Assembly: GCF_009363715.1 (NCBI RefSeq)
Contig: NZ_CP045404.1
Span: forward strand, 3,750,001-3,814,000
Source: Roseovarius sp. THAF9
Lineage (GTDB): Bacteria; Pseudomonadota; Alphaproteobacteria; Rhodobacterales; Rhodobacteraceae
DNA length: 64,000 nt
Direction: 5' to 3'
Shown: positions 53,453 through 62,600 of the stretch, in pieces
Position numbering within the stretch: position 1 is the first letter of the stretch
How the letters are laid out: each line of letters opens with the position of its first letter
Position numbers and translations under genes: made by a program
Notes under the pieces: model-generated
What the model was told of the DNA's origin: nothing
The model's database searches: none
Seen by the model: only the letters and a program-made list of their open reading frames with translations

Positions 53453-54648
53453 GAGATGACCTCCAAATCGCGGCCAACAACCTCGAACGCGTCGATTGCG
53501 CGGTCCAGCATGTCACGGGTCAGGGCGGCGCTCATCTGGGTGCGGATGCGGTCCTGGTCCTTCGGGACGACCGGAAAGCTGAAGGCGGTGACATAGACGC
53601 CGCGGTCGTTCAGCCGTTTGGCCATCTCCTGCGCCAGCTTGGGATCGCGCAGCATGACGGGGATGATCGCGTGCTGCCCGGGCAGAAGTTCGAAGCCCAG
53701 CGTGCCCATCCGCTCGCGGAAATAGGCCGCGTTGTCCCAAAGCTGACCGCGCAGAGCGTCGCCACGTTCCTCCAACAGGTCGAAGACGCGAAGCGATGCC
53801 GCCGCAATGACAGGGGCCAGCGTGTTGGAAAACAGGTAAGGCCGCGAGCGTTGCCGCAACCAGTCCACCACCGGCGCGCTGGCCGCGGTATAGCCGCCAG
53901 AGGCGCCGCCCATCGCCTTGCCCAGCGTGCCGGTCAGGATGTCGACGCGGCCCATGACGCCGCAATGTTCGTGGCTGCCCCGCCCGGTGTCGCCAAGGAA
54001 CCCGGTCGCGTGGCAGTCGTCGACCATGACCATCGCGTCATAGCGCTCGGCCAGATCGCAGATCTGGTCCAGCTTGGCGATATAGCCATCCATGCTGAAC
54101 ACCCCGTCGGTGGCGATCAGGCGGTGACGCGCGCCCTCCGCCTCTTTCAGGCAGCGTTTCAGGTCGGCCATGTCGCTGTTGGAATAGCGATAGCGCTGCG
54201 CCTTACAGAGGCGCACGCCGTCGATGATGCTCGCATGGTTCAGCGCGTCGGAAATGATGGCGTCCTCGGGGCCCAGAATCGTCTCAAACAAACCCGCATT
54301 CGCGTCAAACGCGGCGGCGTACAGGATGCTGTCCTCGGTCCCAAGGAACCCCGCGATCCGCGCTTCCAGCGCCTTGTGCTCTTCCTGCGTGCCGCAGATA
54401 AAGCGCACGCTGGCCATGCCGAACCCGTAACGGTCGAGCGCGTCATGGGCGGCGGCAATCACCTCCGGATCGTCAGCAAGGCCGAGATAGTTGTTGGCAC
54501 AAAGGTTCACCACCGCGTGCCCGCCTTCCAGCATGACCTCGCCGGCCTGCATCGAGGTGATGACCCGCTCGGTCTTGTAAAGCCCATCGTCGCGCAACCC
54601 GTCGAGGCGCCCGGCGATATCCGCGTCAAATTTTTTGGCCGCTCGCAT
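53449..54648 (-). CDS. kbl: Glycine C-acetyltransferase (2-amino-3-ketobutyrate CoA ligase)
   Basis: This 399-residue alpha-oxoamine synthase cleaves 2-amino-3-oxobutyrate with CoA to glycine and acetyl-CoA, the second step after Tdh. Seen: [60 protein letters not shown] (PLP-binding Asp and His) and the lysine in [15 protein letters not shown]. The start at 54648 is supported by AGGGGGAG; the frame is open 11 codons further. It heads a three-gene operon with the cysteine-synthase-family gene and tdh. Confidence 0.96.
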   Translation of the reverse strand: MRAAKKFDADIAGRLDGLRDDGLYKTERVITSMQAGEVMLEGGHAVVNLCANNYLGLADDPEVIAAAHDALDRYGFGMASVRFICGTQEEHKALEARIAGFLGTEDSILYAAAFDANAGLFETILGPEDAIISDALNHASIIDGVRLCKAQRYRYSNSDMADLKRCLKEAEGARHRLIATDGVFSMDGYIAKLDQICDLAERYDAMVMVDDCHATGFLGDTGRGSHEHCGVMGRVDILTGTLGKAMGGASGGYTAASAPVVDWLRQRSRPYLFSNTLAPVIAAASLRVFDLLEERGDALRGQLWDNAAYFRERMGTLGFELLPGQHAIIPVMLRDPKLAQEMAKRLNDRGVYVTAFSFPVVPKDQDRIRTQMSAALTRDMLDRAIDAFEVVGRDLEVIS

Positions 54649-54741
54649 GATGCGCTCCCCCTCGCTTTCATCGTTCTTCAAATACTCAATGTAACAGCCA
54701 CCAATAACAAGCGCAGCCGTCAGTTCACCCGGGTGATCGGG

Positions 54742-56742
54742 TCACGAGGCGATACGCGGCCGACCGCTGACCTCCACCATGATGGTGGCCTCGAGGAACA
54801 CCTCGCGCGCTTCGGCCTGCGCGGTCCTGATATCGCGGGTAATGCCGGTCTGAAGGTCTTCGGCACCTGCGGCGAGGGCTGTCTGGCGCGCTTCCGCCTT
54901 CAAGACGTCTTCGAGCCTTTCCATGGCTTTGTCGGGGTCGACGAAATCCTCCGGCCCGGTTTCCAGGTGCACGCGACAGCGGCCCTCGGCGGGGCTGGTG
55001 ATCGTACCCTGTCGCCGGATCGTAACGCGCCCGACCACCGCGCCGATGGCGTTGGCGACCCCGGCGTGCTCCGGCAGGATCATGTCGCAGCCAAGGCGCG
55101 CGCCCACCGCCGGATAATAGCTGCTTGCCGAGGCGCCCAGCCCGATCACCGGCACGTTCAGCCCGGTATCGAGCCGCACCAATCCGCGGTGCCGGTCCAG
55201 ACCTTTCTGCATCAAGGCATGCCGCGCCAGCTGTGCGGCAGGCAGGCCGAAGTCGTGGTCGTCCTCGGCAAAAGCAGTTTCTAATAGGGCCAAACTTGTC
55301 TGTTTTGTCACCTGTTCGATGATCATCTGCGCCATCGCCTCTGGATCAGAACTCAGCCGATTGCCGTTGCCGGTGCGCTTGCGTCCGATCAGTTGCACGG
55401 CCTTGTGCGCGGCCCCCGCATCCCAGGCATCCAGCAGCCCCAGCACATGGCTGGCATCCGACGGCGTGACGCCCGCAACCTGCACCAGACCCCGCGCCAC
55501 CAACCGCCGCAACGCCGCGCCGTCCATCCGGTTGCGCAGCACCGCGCCAAGCGGCTGAACGCCAGTGCCGATCCGGTCCAGCAGCGCAGTGTCTTTCGGA
55601 CCCAATCCGCCCGCGTCGACGCCTGACACGATGCGCACAAACCGGCCGTCATGCTCGCCCGGCGTGTCATTTCGCAACTGGTCGTCCAGCACGGCGTGCA
55701 GGGCGGCCGGGTCTTCCAACGCGATCAGGCTGACCGGGACCACCCGGCGCGGGCCGAGCGTGACGCCACCGACCAGCCCTTCGTCGATCACATGCACCTC
55801 GCTGTCGCCGCCAAGACCGGTGGTGCGCATGGCAACGGCCTCGACCATGGTGCGCCACGGCCCGACCTGCGCGCCCGCCGGGTCGATCATCGGGCGGCCC
55901 TCGCGCAGAACGGCGACATCCGTGGTGGTGCCGCCGATGTCGGAGACCAGCGCGTGATCGGCGCCGGTCATCCAGCGCGCCCCGACGATGCTGGCGGCCG
56001 GGCCGCTGAGAATGGTCTCGATGGGCCGCTCTCGCGCCTGTGCGCTGGAAATGAGGGCACCGTCACCGCGCACCACCATCAGCGGCGCATCGATACCGAA
56101 GCGGATGAGTGTCGCTTCGGCCTTTTCGATCAGCCGCGCGATCATGCCGATCAGCCGCGCGTTCAAGAGTGCGGTCAGCGCCCGCTTCGGACCGTTCAGC
56201 TTGGCTGACAGGTGATGCGAGCAGCTGACCGGCTTGCCCGTGGCGGCGCGGATCATCTCGGCCACGCGCAGTTCGTGGCTGGGGTTCCGGGTGGCGAAGT
56301 GGCTGGCGACGGCAAAGGCAGAGGCGCCCAATTCAGTGTCTAACCATGCCGAAAGCGCGTTTTCATCTAGTGCGGCCGCCTCGCTGCCCGCGTGATTGTG
56401 CCCACCACTGAGCACAAGCGCCGGGTCCCCAGCCAGCGCTTCGGTCAGGCCGTGCGTGTCAAGGTCACGCTCACGAAACCCGATATAGACCAGCGCCACA
56501 CGCCCGCCCTGTCCCTCGACCAACGCATTCGTGGCCAGCGTGGTGGAGAGCGAGGCAAGCCCGATCTGATCGGGCGTGACGCCGCTTTGGGTCAGCACCG
56601 CCTCGATGGCGTCGCCGATGCCGATCGACAGGTCCTGCCGCGTGGTCAGCGCCTTGGCGCTGGCGATCACCTCGCGCTCGTCGCGCACCAGAACCGCGTC
56701 GGTATAGGTGCCGCCCGTGTCCACGCCCAGAAGTATCGCCAT
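54742..56742 (-). CDS. Hydantoinase/oxoprolinase family protein (HyuA-type subunit)
   Basis: This 666-residue protein has the ASKHA-type N-terminal segment GVDTGGTYTDAVL, a second phosphate-binding motif SDIGGTTTDVAVL, and the C-terminal GLGASASSYYPAVGARL. HyuA-type subunits hydrolyse cyclic amides (N-methylhydantoin, 5-oxoproline), usually with ATP and a HyuB partner. No HyuB gene is adjacent in the window, so it may act alone or with a distant partner. Genes on both sides (kbl operon downstream, queG upstream) are unrelated in pathway. Confidence 0.87.
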   Translation of the reverse strand: MAILLGVDTGGTYTDAVLVRDEREVIASAKALTTRQDLSIGIGDAIEAVLTQSGVTPDQIGLASLSTTLATNALVEGQGGRVALVYIGFRERDLDTHGLTEALAGDPALVLSGGHNHAGSEAAALDENALSAWLDTELGASAFAVASHFATRNPSHELRVAEMIRAATGKPVSCSHHLSAKLNGPKRALTALLNARLIGMIARLIEKAEATLIRFGIDAPLMVVRGDGALISSAQARERPIETILSGPAASIVGARWMTGADHALVSDIGGTTTDVAVLREGRPMIDPAGAQVGPWRTMVEAVAMRTTGLGGDSEVHVIDEGLVGGVTLGPRRVVPVSLIALEDPAALHAVLDDQLRNDTPGEHDGRFVRIVSGVDAGGLGPKDTALLDRIGTGVQPLGAVLRNRMDGAALRRLVARGLVQVAGVTPSDASHVLGLLDAWDAGAAHKAVQLIGRKRTGNGNRLSSDPEAMAQMIIEQVTKQTSLALLETAFAEDDHDFGLPAAQLARHALMQKGLDRHRGLVRLDTGLNVPVIGLGASASSYYPAVGARLGCDMILPEHAGVANAIGAVVGRVTIRRQGTITSPAEGRCRVHLETGPEDFVDPDKAMERLEDVLKAEARQTALAAGAEDLQTGITRDIRTAQAEAREVFLEATIMVEVSGRPRIAS

Positions 56743-56786
56743 GATGGTCCCTCTCGTCCGGGGTTCGGTTTACGCCAAACTGCGGA

Positions 56787-57836
56787 CTAATCGCGTCCGT
56801 TTGCGGCATCGGAAAGACGCTTTACCGCCCATCGCGCCGCATCGGCGACGGTGGCGTCCGGGTCGTCGCACAGATCCTGCGCCACCGGCCGAAGGGTGGG
56901 GCGGCCCGAATTGCCGATGGCGTACAGCACGTTCCGCACAAAGCGGTTGCGCCCGATGCGCTTGATCGGACTGCCGGAAAACCGCTCGCGGAACCCGGCA
57001 TCGTCCAGTTGGGCCAGCTCTGCCAGCGGCGGCGCGACAAGATCGTCGCGCGCGTGATAGCGCAGTTCGGTCGCCTCGACCGCAAACTTGTTCCACGGAC
57101 AAACCGCAAGGCAATCGTCGCAGCCATAGATCCGGTTGCCCATCTTTTCGCGCAACTCCTCGTCCACCGGGCCCTTGTGCTCGATCGTCAGGTAGGAGAT
57201 GCAGCGCCGCGCATCCAGCTGGTAGGGTGCGGGGAAGGCATCGGTCGGGCACACGTCAAGACAGGCACGGCAAGAGCCACAATGGTCAACTTCTGTTGGA
57301 TCAGTGTCTATTTCCAGCGTGGTGAACACGGACCCGATAAAGAACCAACTACCCATGTCGCGGCTGACCAGATTGGTGTGCTTGCCCTGCCAGCCCAGCC
57401 CCGCCGCCTCGCCCAGCGGTTTCTCGGGCACTGGCGCGGTGTCGACGAACACCTTCACCTCGCCACCCGCTTCCGCGATCAGCCAGCGCGCGAGCCGCTT
57501 CAGCCGCTTCTTCACGATGTCATGGTAATCCCGGTTGCGGGCATAGACCGAAACCGTGCCAACCTCTGGATCGTCCAGCGTCGCCATCGGGTCACTCTGG
57601 GGCGTATAGCTTTCGCCCAGCATGATCACCGACCGCGCCTCGGGCCACAGCACATCAGGCGCGCCGCGCCAATGCGCCCGGTCGGCCAGCCACTCCATCT
57701 GCCCGTGATAACCCCTTTCCAGAAAGGCCGCCAACCGCTCGGGCACTTGCGGCACGTCACCCGGACGGCACACGCGGCAAAGGTCGAATCCCTCTTCAAG
57801 GGCCTGCGCCACCAGTCTCTGTTTCAGCCCATCCAT
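56787..57836 (-). CDS. queG: Epoxyqueuosine reductase
   Basis: This 349-residue cobalamin- and iron-sulfur-dependent reductase performs the last step of queuosine synthesis on tRNA. The catalytic Asp is D133 in [11 protein letters not shown]. Two [4Fe-4S] clusters are bound by C186, C189, C192, C196 ([16 protein letters not shown]) together with C239, C242, C246 ([13 protein letters not shown]), with C212 nearby as in the family. A HEAT-like C-terminal part ([18 protein letters not shown]) binds tRNA. It has the normal length. It lies 44 bases upstream of the HyuA gene on the same strand. Confidence 0.95.
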   Translation of the reverse strand: MDGLKQRLVAQALEEGFDLCRVCRPGDVPQVPERLAAFLERGYHGQMEWLADRAHWRGAPDVLWPEARSVIMLGESYTPQSDPMATLDDPEVGTVSVYARNRDYHDIVKKRLKRLARWLIAEAGGEVKVFVDTAPVPEKPLGEAAGLGWQGKHTNLVSRDMGSWFFIGSVFTTLEIDTDPTEVDHCGSCRACLDVCPTDAFPAPYQLDARRCISYLTIEHKGPVDEELREKMGNRIYGCDDCLAVCPWNKFAVEATELRYHARDDLVAPPLAELAQLDDAGFRERFSGSPIKRIGRNRFVRNVLYAIGNSGRPTLRPVAQDLCDDPDATVADAARWAVKRLSDAANGRD

Positions 57837-57964
57837 GGCTCTTCTTCTGAAGCGTTTCGCGAAAGACCTGAACCACAGATTTTCACGAAACGCAGTGCTC
57901 CGCTCAATCGTTGCACGCGTTCCGCCTTTCGCTGATGCCTCAGGTCAAAGGCGGAACGCTTTGG

Positions 57965-58014
57965 CCAAAAATATCCTGGGGTGAGGCCGTAGGCCGAGGG
58001 GCAAAGCCTCTTAA
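57965..58014. repeat. Intergenic repeat-like element (AAATATCC... with GAGGCC hairpin)
   Basis: The word AAAATATCCTGGGGTGAGG is followed by a short inverted repeat (GAGGCCGTAGGCC, then GAGGGGCAAAGCCTC). A similar AAATATCCCGAGGG stretch precedes the hairpins at 28430. Such blocks are frequent after genes in Rhodobacteraceae as I remember them; copy number cannot be measured here. Confidence 0.4.
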
Positions 58015-58022
58015 GATATGTC

Positions 58023-58069
58023 GCGTGTCCGGGGAGCGCAAAACCGGTTCCCACTTTTGCGCGACACGC
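58023..58069. repeat. Nested palindrome, REP-like, between queG and the GST gene
   Basis: An outer 7-bp stem (GCGTGTC at 58023-58029 with GACACGC at 58063-58069) encloses an inner 8-bp stem (GCGCAAAA at 58036-58043 with TTTTGCGC at 58055-58062). The loop holds CCGGTTCCCAC. The AAACCGGTTCCCACTTTT core is a common intergenic palindrome in alphaproteobacteria. It ends one base before the GST stop and could also end GST transcription. Confidence 0.6.
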
Positions 58070-58070
58070 T

Positions 58071-58736
58071 TTAAAAATCAAGATCGGCATAATGCGCCGG
58101 CGGCGGGAAACCCGGCACCTGATCGGCCAGGATGCTGCGGAAGGCCGGGCGCGACTTGATCTTGGCGTACCAGTCCTTGACCACCTCCGACCGGTTCCAG
58201 TCCACGTCCGAGATATAGTCGAGGCTGGACAGGTGCGCGGCGGCGGCGAAATCGGCCAGTGTCATCACGTCGCCGGCCAGCCAGCGGCGGCGGTCCAGCA
58301 GCCAGGCCATGTAGTCAAGGTGGAACTTGATCGCCTTTGCGCCCGCCTTGACGTTGCTGCTGTCGGGAAAGCCCTGGCCCATGACCTTCTTGTTCACCCT
58401 TTCATACAGCAGCTTGGACGATACCTCGTTGTGAAACTTGTCATCGAACCAACCCACCAGGCGCCGCACCTCGTAGCGACCCTCGTGCGCCTTGGGCAGC
58501 AGGGCGGGCTCGGGGTACTTGTCTTCGAGGTATTCGCAGATCGGCGTGCTTTCCGACAAGGTCATGCCATCCAGCCGCAGCACCGGCACCTTGCCCGCCG
58601 GATTGCGCCGCAGGAAATCGGGATCGGCTTCCCAGTAACGCTCCTCGACCAGCTCGCATTCGATCCGCTTTTCCGCGAGGCAGAGCCGCACCTTCCGGCA
58701 GAAGGGGGAGAGGGGAACGTGGTATAGCTTGGCCAT
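58071..58736 (-). CDS. Glutathione S-transferase family protein
   Basis: This 221-residue GST has a thioredoxin-like N-terminal domain (KLYHVPLSPFCRKVRLCLAEK, with the SPFCRK active-site region, KVPVLRLDG cis-proline loop and LSESTPICEYLE glutathione-binding ES pair) and a helical C-terminal domain including LADFAAAAHLSSLDYI with the N-capping Asp. A stress or metabolic conjugation role is likely; the substrate is unknown. Confidence 0.9.
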   Translation of the reverse strand: MAKLYHVPLSPFCRKVRLCLAEKRIECELVEERYWEADPDFLRRNPAGKVPVLRLDGMTLSESTPICEYLEDKYPEPALLPKAHEGRYEVRRLVGWFDDKFHNEVSSKLLYERVNKKVMGQGFPDSSNVKAGAKAIKFHLDYMAWLLDRRRWLAGDVMTLADFAAAAHLSSLDYISDVDWNRSEVVKDWYAKIKSRPAFRSILADQVPGFPPPAHYADLDF

Positions 58737-58794
58737 GTCTACTCCGGGCGGCTGGCGAAAATCTGTTCTTCAATGCCCTCAAACCGCGCTCATT

Positions 58795-59523
58795 TCAATC
58801 CTCGAAACACGCCGCGCGCCCATCACGGCGAATCGTGGCCGCCCCGTCCATAATACCGGCGGCACGCTTGCGGGTGGCGCCGCTGGGCTGAGACGCGGAG
58901 CGGCCCTTGGGGTTGGGCAGGATGGCCGCCAGCCGGGCGGCCTGCACGTCGCTCAGCGCATCCGGGGCCACGTCGAAATAGTGACGCGCGGCGGCGTCGA
59001 TGCCGAAGATTCCCTCGTCGAACTCGGCCACGTTGAGGTAGACCTCGATGATCCGCCGCTTTGACCAGAAGAGCTCGACCACCGGGGTCAGCGCGGCTTC
59101 GAGCGCCTTGCGGGTCCAGCTGCGCCCGTGCCAGAGATAGACATTCTTGACCACCTGCTGGCTGAGGGTCGAGGCGCCCCGCCCGCTGCCGTCTTCCAGA
59201 GCGTCGCGGATGGCGTTCATGTCAAAGCCCCAGTGCAGGCAGAAATTGGCGTCCTCGGCCGCCACCAAAGACCGCGCCATCACGGGAGCGACGTCGTTCA
59301 GCGGCACCCACTGGTGCCGGATCTCGCTAAGGCGAAAGGCCTCCTGCTTCATGTAGAGCGTGTCGGGTGGAGCAAACCAGCGATGCGCCAGGACCGTGCC
59401 GCAGACGATGACCACGACAATCAGGAACACGCGCACGATCCAGACCCGCGCCCACAGGACGGGTGCGGCGATCCGATCCATCACCGAGGGCTTGGATTTT
59501 CTGCTGCTCTGTTTCTTGGCCAT
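58795..59523 (-). CDS. mtgA: Monofunctional biosynthetic peptidoglycan transglycosylase
   Basis: This 242-residue GT51 enzyme polymerises lipid II into glycan strands at the outer face of the inner membrane. One N-terminal helix (VWIVRVFLIVVVIVCGTVLA) anchors it. Catalytic Glu E90 lies in VAAEDANFCLHWGFD; GASTLSQQVVKNVYL and ELFWSKRRIIEVYLNVAEFDEGIFGI are the other GT51 motifs. The start at 59523 gives a basic cytoplasmic tail (AKKQSSRKSKPS) before the helix; a frame 30 codons longer is open but unlikely. Confidence 0.95.
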   Translation of the reverse strand: MAKKQSSRKSKPSVMDRIAAPVLWARVWIVRVFLIVVVIVCGTVLAHRWFAPPDTLYMKQEAFRLSEIRHQWVPLNDVAPVMARSLVAAEDANFCLHWGFDMNAIRDALEDGSGRGASTLSQQVVKNVYLWHGRSWTRKALEAALTPVVELFWSKRRIIEVYLNVAEFDEGIFGIDAAARHYFDVAPDALSDVQAARLAAILPNPKGRSASQPSGATRKRAAGIMDGAATIRRDGRAACFED

Positions 59524-59640
59524 CGCTGTCCGCAATAGTGCAAACCGGGGTCCGATGGTCAATCGACAGTTTCTTCCGGTCCAAGGTATCCCGGCCGGGG
59601 GCATGGCTTGCATCCCCCCAGCCGACGTATGTTTCAGACC

Positions 59641-62600
59641 CTATTCCGCCGGAACGGCGTTGTCCTCGATGCCGATGGGGTGTTCCAGCTTGCCCAGCAT
59701 TTCCTTGGGGCAGACCTGCACGAACTTGTCCTTTTCGGCCTCCCAGTATTGCAGGATCTCGGCGGCGCGGCGGCTGCCGGTTTCCTCGCCATGACGCTCG
59801 ATCAGGGTCTTGAGCTGGGTCAGCCAGTGCAGTTCTGTTACCGGGCAGGTGACGACCGACTCGCGGTTGATCAGCTTGTCGGTGTCGCCTTCGGGATCAT
59901 AGAGGAAAGCCATGCCGCCGGTCATGCCGGCGGCGAAGTTCGCACCAACGGAGCCAAGGATCACGGCCATGCCGCCGGTCATGTATTCGCAGCCGTTGCT
60001 GCCGCAGCCTTCTATCACAACCTTGGCGCCGGAGTTGCGAACGGCAAATCGTTCGCCCGCGCGGCCCGCGGCAAAGAGGTACCCTTCGGTCGCGCCGTAA
60101 AGGACAGTGTTGCCGATGATGGTATTATCGGCGGCCTCAAGCGGGCTGACCATCGGGGGGCGCACCACGATAGTGCCGCCCGACAGACCCTTGCCGACAT
60201 AGTCATTGGCGTCGCCCGACACCTCGATCTTCAGCCCCGGTGCCGCGAAGGCGCCCAGGGACTGTCCCGCGCTGCCGGTCAGCTTGACGGTCAGGTGATC
60301 GGGCTGCAACGCGTTGCGCATGCCGAAGTTGCGGACGATATGGCTGCTGACGCGGGTGCCCACGGTGCGGTGCGTGTTCTGCACGGCATAGTGAAGCTGC
60401 ATCTTCTCGCCATCGTTGAGGAACCGCGCGGCATCCCGCACGATCTCGGCGTCCAGCGTATCGGGCACCTCGTTGCGCGGCTTGTTGCGGTCATAGGTGA
60501 TGTGCTGTGCCCCATCAACGGTGATCAGCATCGGGTTGAGGTCCAGATCATCCAGATGCGCCGAGCCGCGGCTGACCTGGGTCAGCAGATCGGCACGTCC
60601 GATCACGTCATCGAGGCTGCGCGCGCCGATACTGGCCAGCACCTCGCGCACTTCCTGCGCGTAGAAGGTGATCAGGTTCACCACCTTGTCGGCATTGCCG
60701 GTGAACTTTTCGCGCAGCGACTCGTCCTGGGTACACACGCCCACGGGGCAGGTGTTGGACTGGCACTGGCGCACCATGATGCAGCCCATGGCGATCAGGG
60801 CGGCGGTGCCGATACCGTATTCCTCGGCCCCCATCATCGCGGCCATGACGATGTCGCGCCCGGTGCGCAGCCCGCCGTCGGTCCGCAGGGTGATGCGGCT
60901 GCGCAGGTTGTTCATCGACAGAACTTGGTGCGCCTCGGTCAGGCCCATTTCCCATGGCAGGCCGGCATATTTGATCGACGTGGCGGGGGACGCGCCCGTG
61001 CCGCCATTGTGCCCCGAAATCAGGATCACGTCGGCCTTGGCCTTGGCGACACCGGCGGCGATGGTGCCGACGCCGGATTGCGACACCAGCTTGACGCAGA
61101 CCTTCACGGTCGGGTTGATCTGTTTCAGGTCATAGATCAACTGCGCCAGATCCTCGATCGAGTAGATGTCGTGGTGCGGCGGCGGCGAAATCAGGGTCAC
61201 ACCCTCGGTCGAGTGGCGCAGACGCGCGATCAGTTTGGTCACCTTCATGCCCGGAAGCTGCCCGCCCTCACCGGGCTTGGCGCCCTGGGCGACCTTGATT
61301 TCCAGCTCTTCGCATTGGTTGAGGTATTCCGCCGTTACACCGAACCGGCCCGAGGCGACCTGCTTGATTTTGGCCGACGGGTTGTCGCCGTTGGGTTCGG
61401 GCACGAAATGCGCCGGATCCTCGCCGCCTTCGCCCGAGTCGGACCGTGCGCCGATGCGGTTCATGGCGACGTTCAGGGTCTTGTGCGCCTCGGGGGAAAG
61501 CGCCCCCAGCGACATGCCCGGCGTGACGAAGCGTTTGCGGATCGCGGTGACGCTTTCCACCTCTTCCAGCGGCACGGTCTCGCCCATGGGCTTGATCGCC
61601 ATCAGGTCGCGCAGGTGAATGGGCGGGTTGGCCTGCATCGCCTGGCTGTAGCGTTTCCACAACTCGAAGCTGGCCTTGTTGCAGGCCATCTGCATCATGT
61701 GCATCGTCTGCGCGCCCCAGGCGTGGGTTTCGCCCGATTTGCGCGACTTGTAGAAGCCGCCGATGGGCAGCACGTGCTTGCCACCGCGGAAGGCTGTCGC
61801 GTGGATTTCCTCCAGCTTGGCCTGGATGCCGCTGACGCCGATGCCGGAAATCCGGCTGACAAGGCCCGGGAAATACTCGGCGCACATGGCGCGGGAAAGG
61901 CCCACAGCCTCGAAATTCAGACCGCCGCGATAGGACGAGATGACACTGATGCCCATCTTCGACATGATCTTCAGCAGGCCCTGGTCGATGGCGAGGCGAT
62001 AGCGCGCCACGGCCTCGGTCAAGGAACAATCCAACAGACCGCGTTCGATCCGGTCAGCCAGGCTGTCCTCGGCGAGGTAGGCGTTGACCACGGTCGCGCC
62101 CGCGCCGATCAGAACGGCAAAGTAATGCGGGTCGATGCATTCGGCGGACCGCACCATGAGGCTGGTGAAGGTGCGCAGGCCCTTGCGCGTCAGGTGGCTG
62201 TGTACGGCGCTGGTGGCCAGGATCATCGGCATGGCGATGCGCGTCTCGCTCACGCCCTGATCGGTCAGCACGATATGCCCCGCGCCGGAGCGCACGGCAT
62301 CCTCGGCCTCGGCGCGGATACGCTCCAGCCCGTTGCGTAGCGCTCCGGTGCCGGCCTCGAAGGTGCAGTCGATCTCGCAGACATCGGCGTTCAGGCAACC
62401 CAGCATGGTCTGCCATTGCGCGTTACCGACAAAGGGGCTTTCCAGCACCATGATCTCGGTCTGGCTGCTGGACTCGTCCAGCACGTTCTTGAGGTTGCCG
62501 AACCGGGTCTTCAGGCTCATCACGCGGAATTCGCGCAGGCTGTCGATCGGCGGGTTGGTCACCTGGCTGAAGTTCTGGCGGAAATAGTGACTGAGCGGGC

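Noticed and set aside
59608-62340. A 910-codon open frame on the plus strand opposite gltB
   Set aside because: It is the mirror of the GC-rich gltB coding sequence. gltB shows all family motifs across the same bases; the opposite translation has no recognisable domain and no ribosome-binding site.
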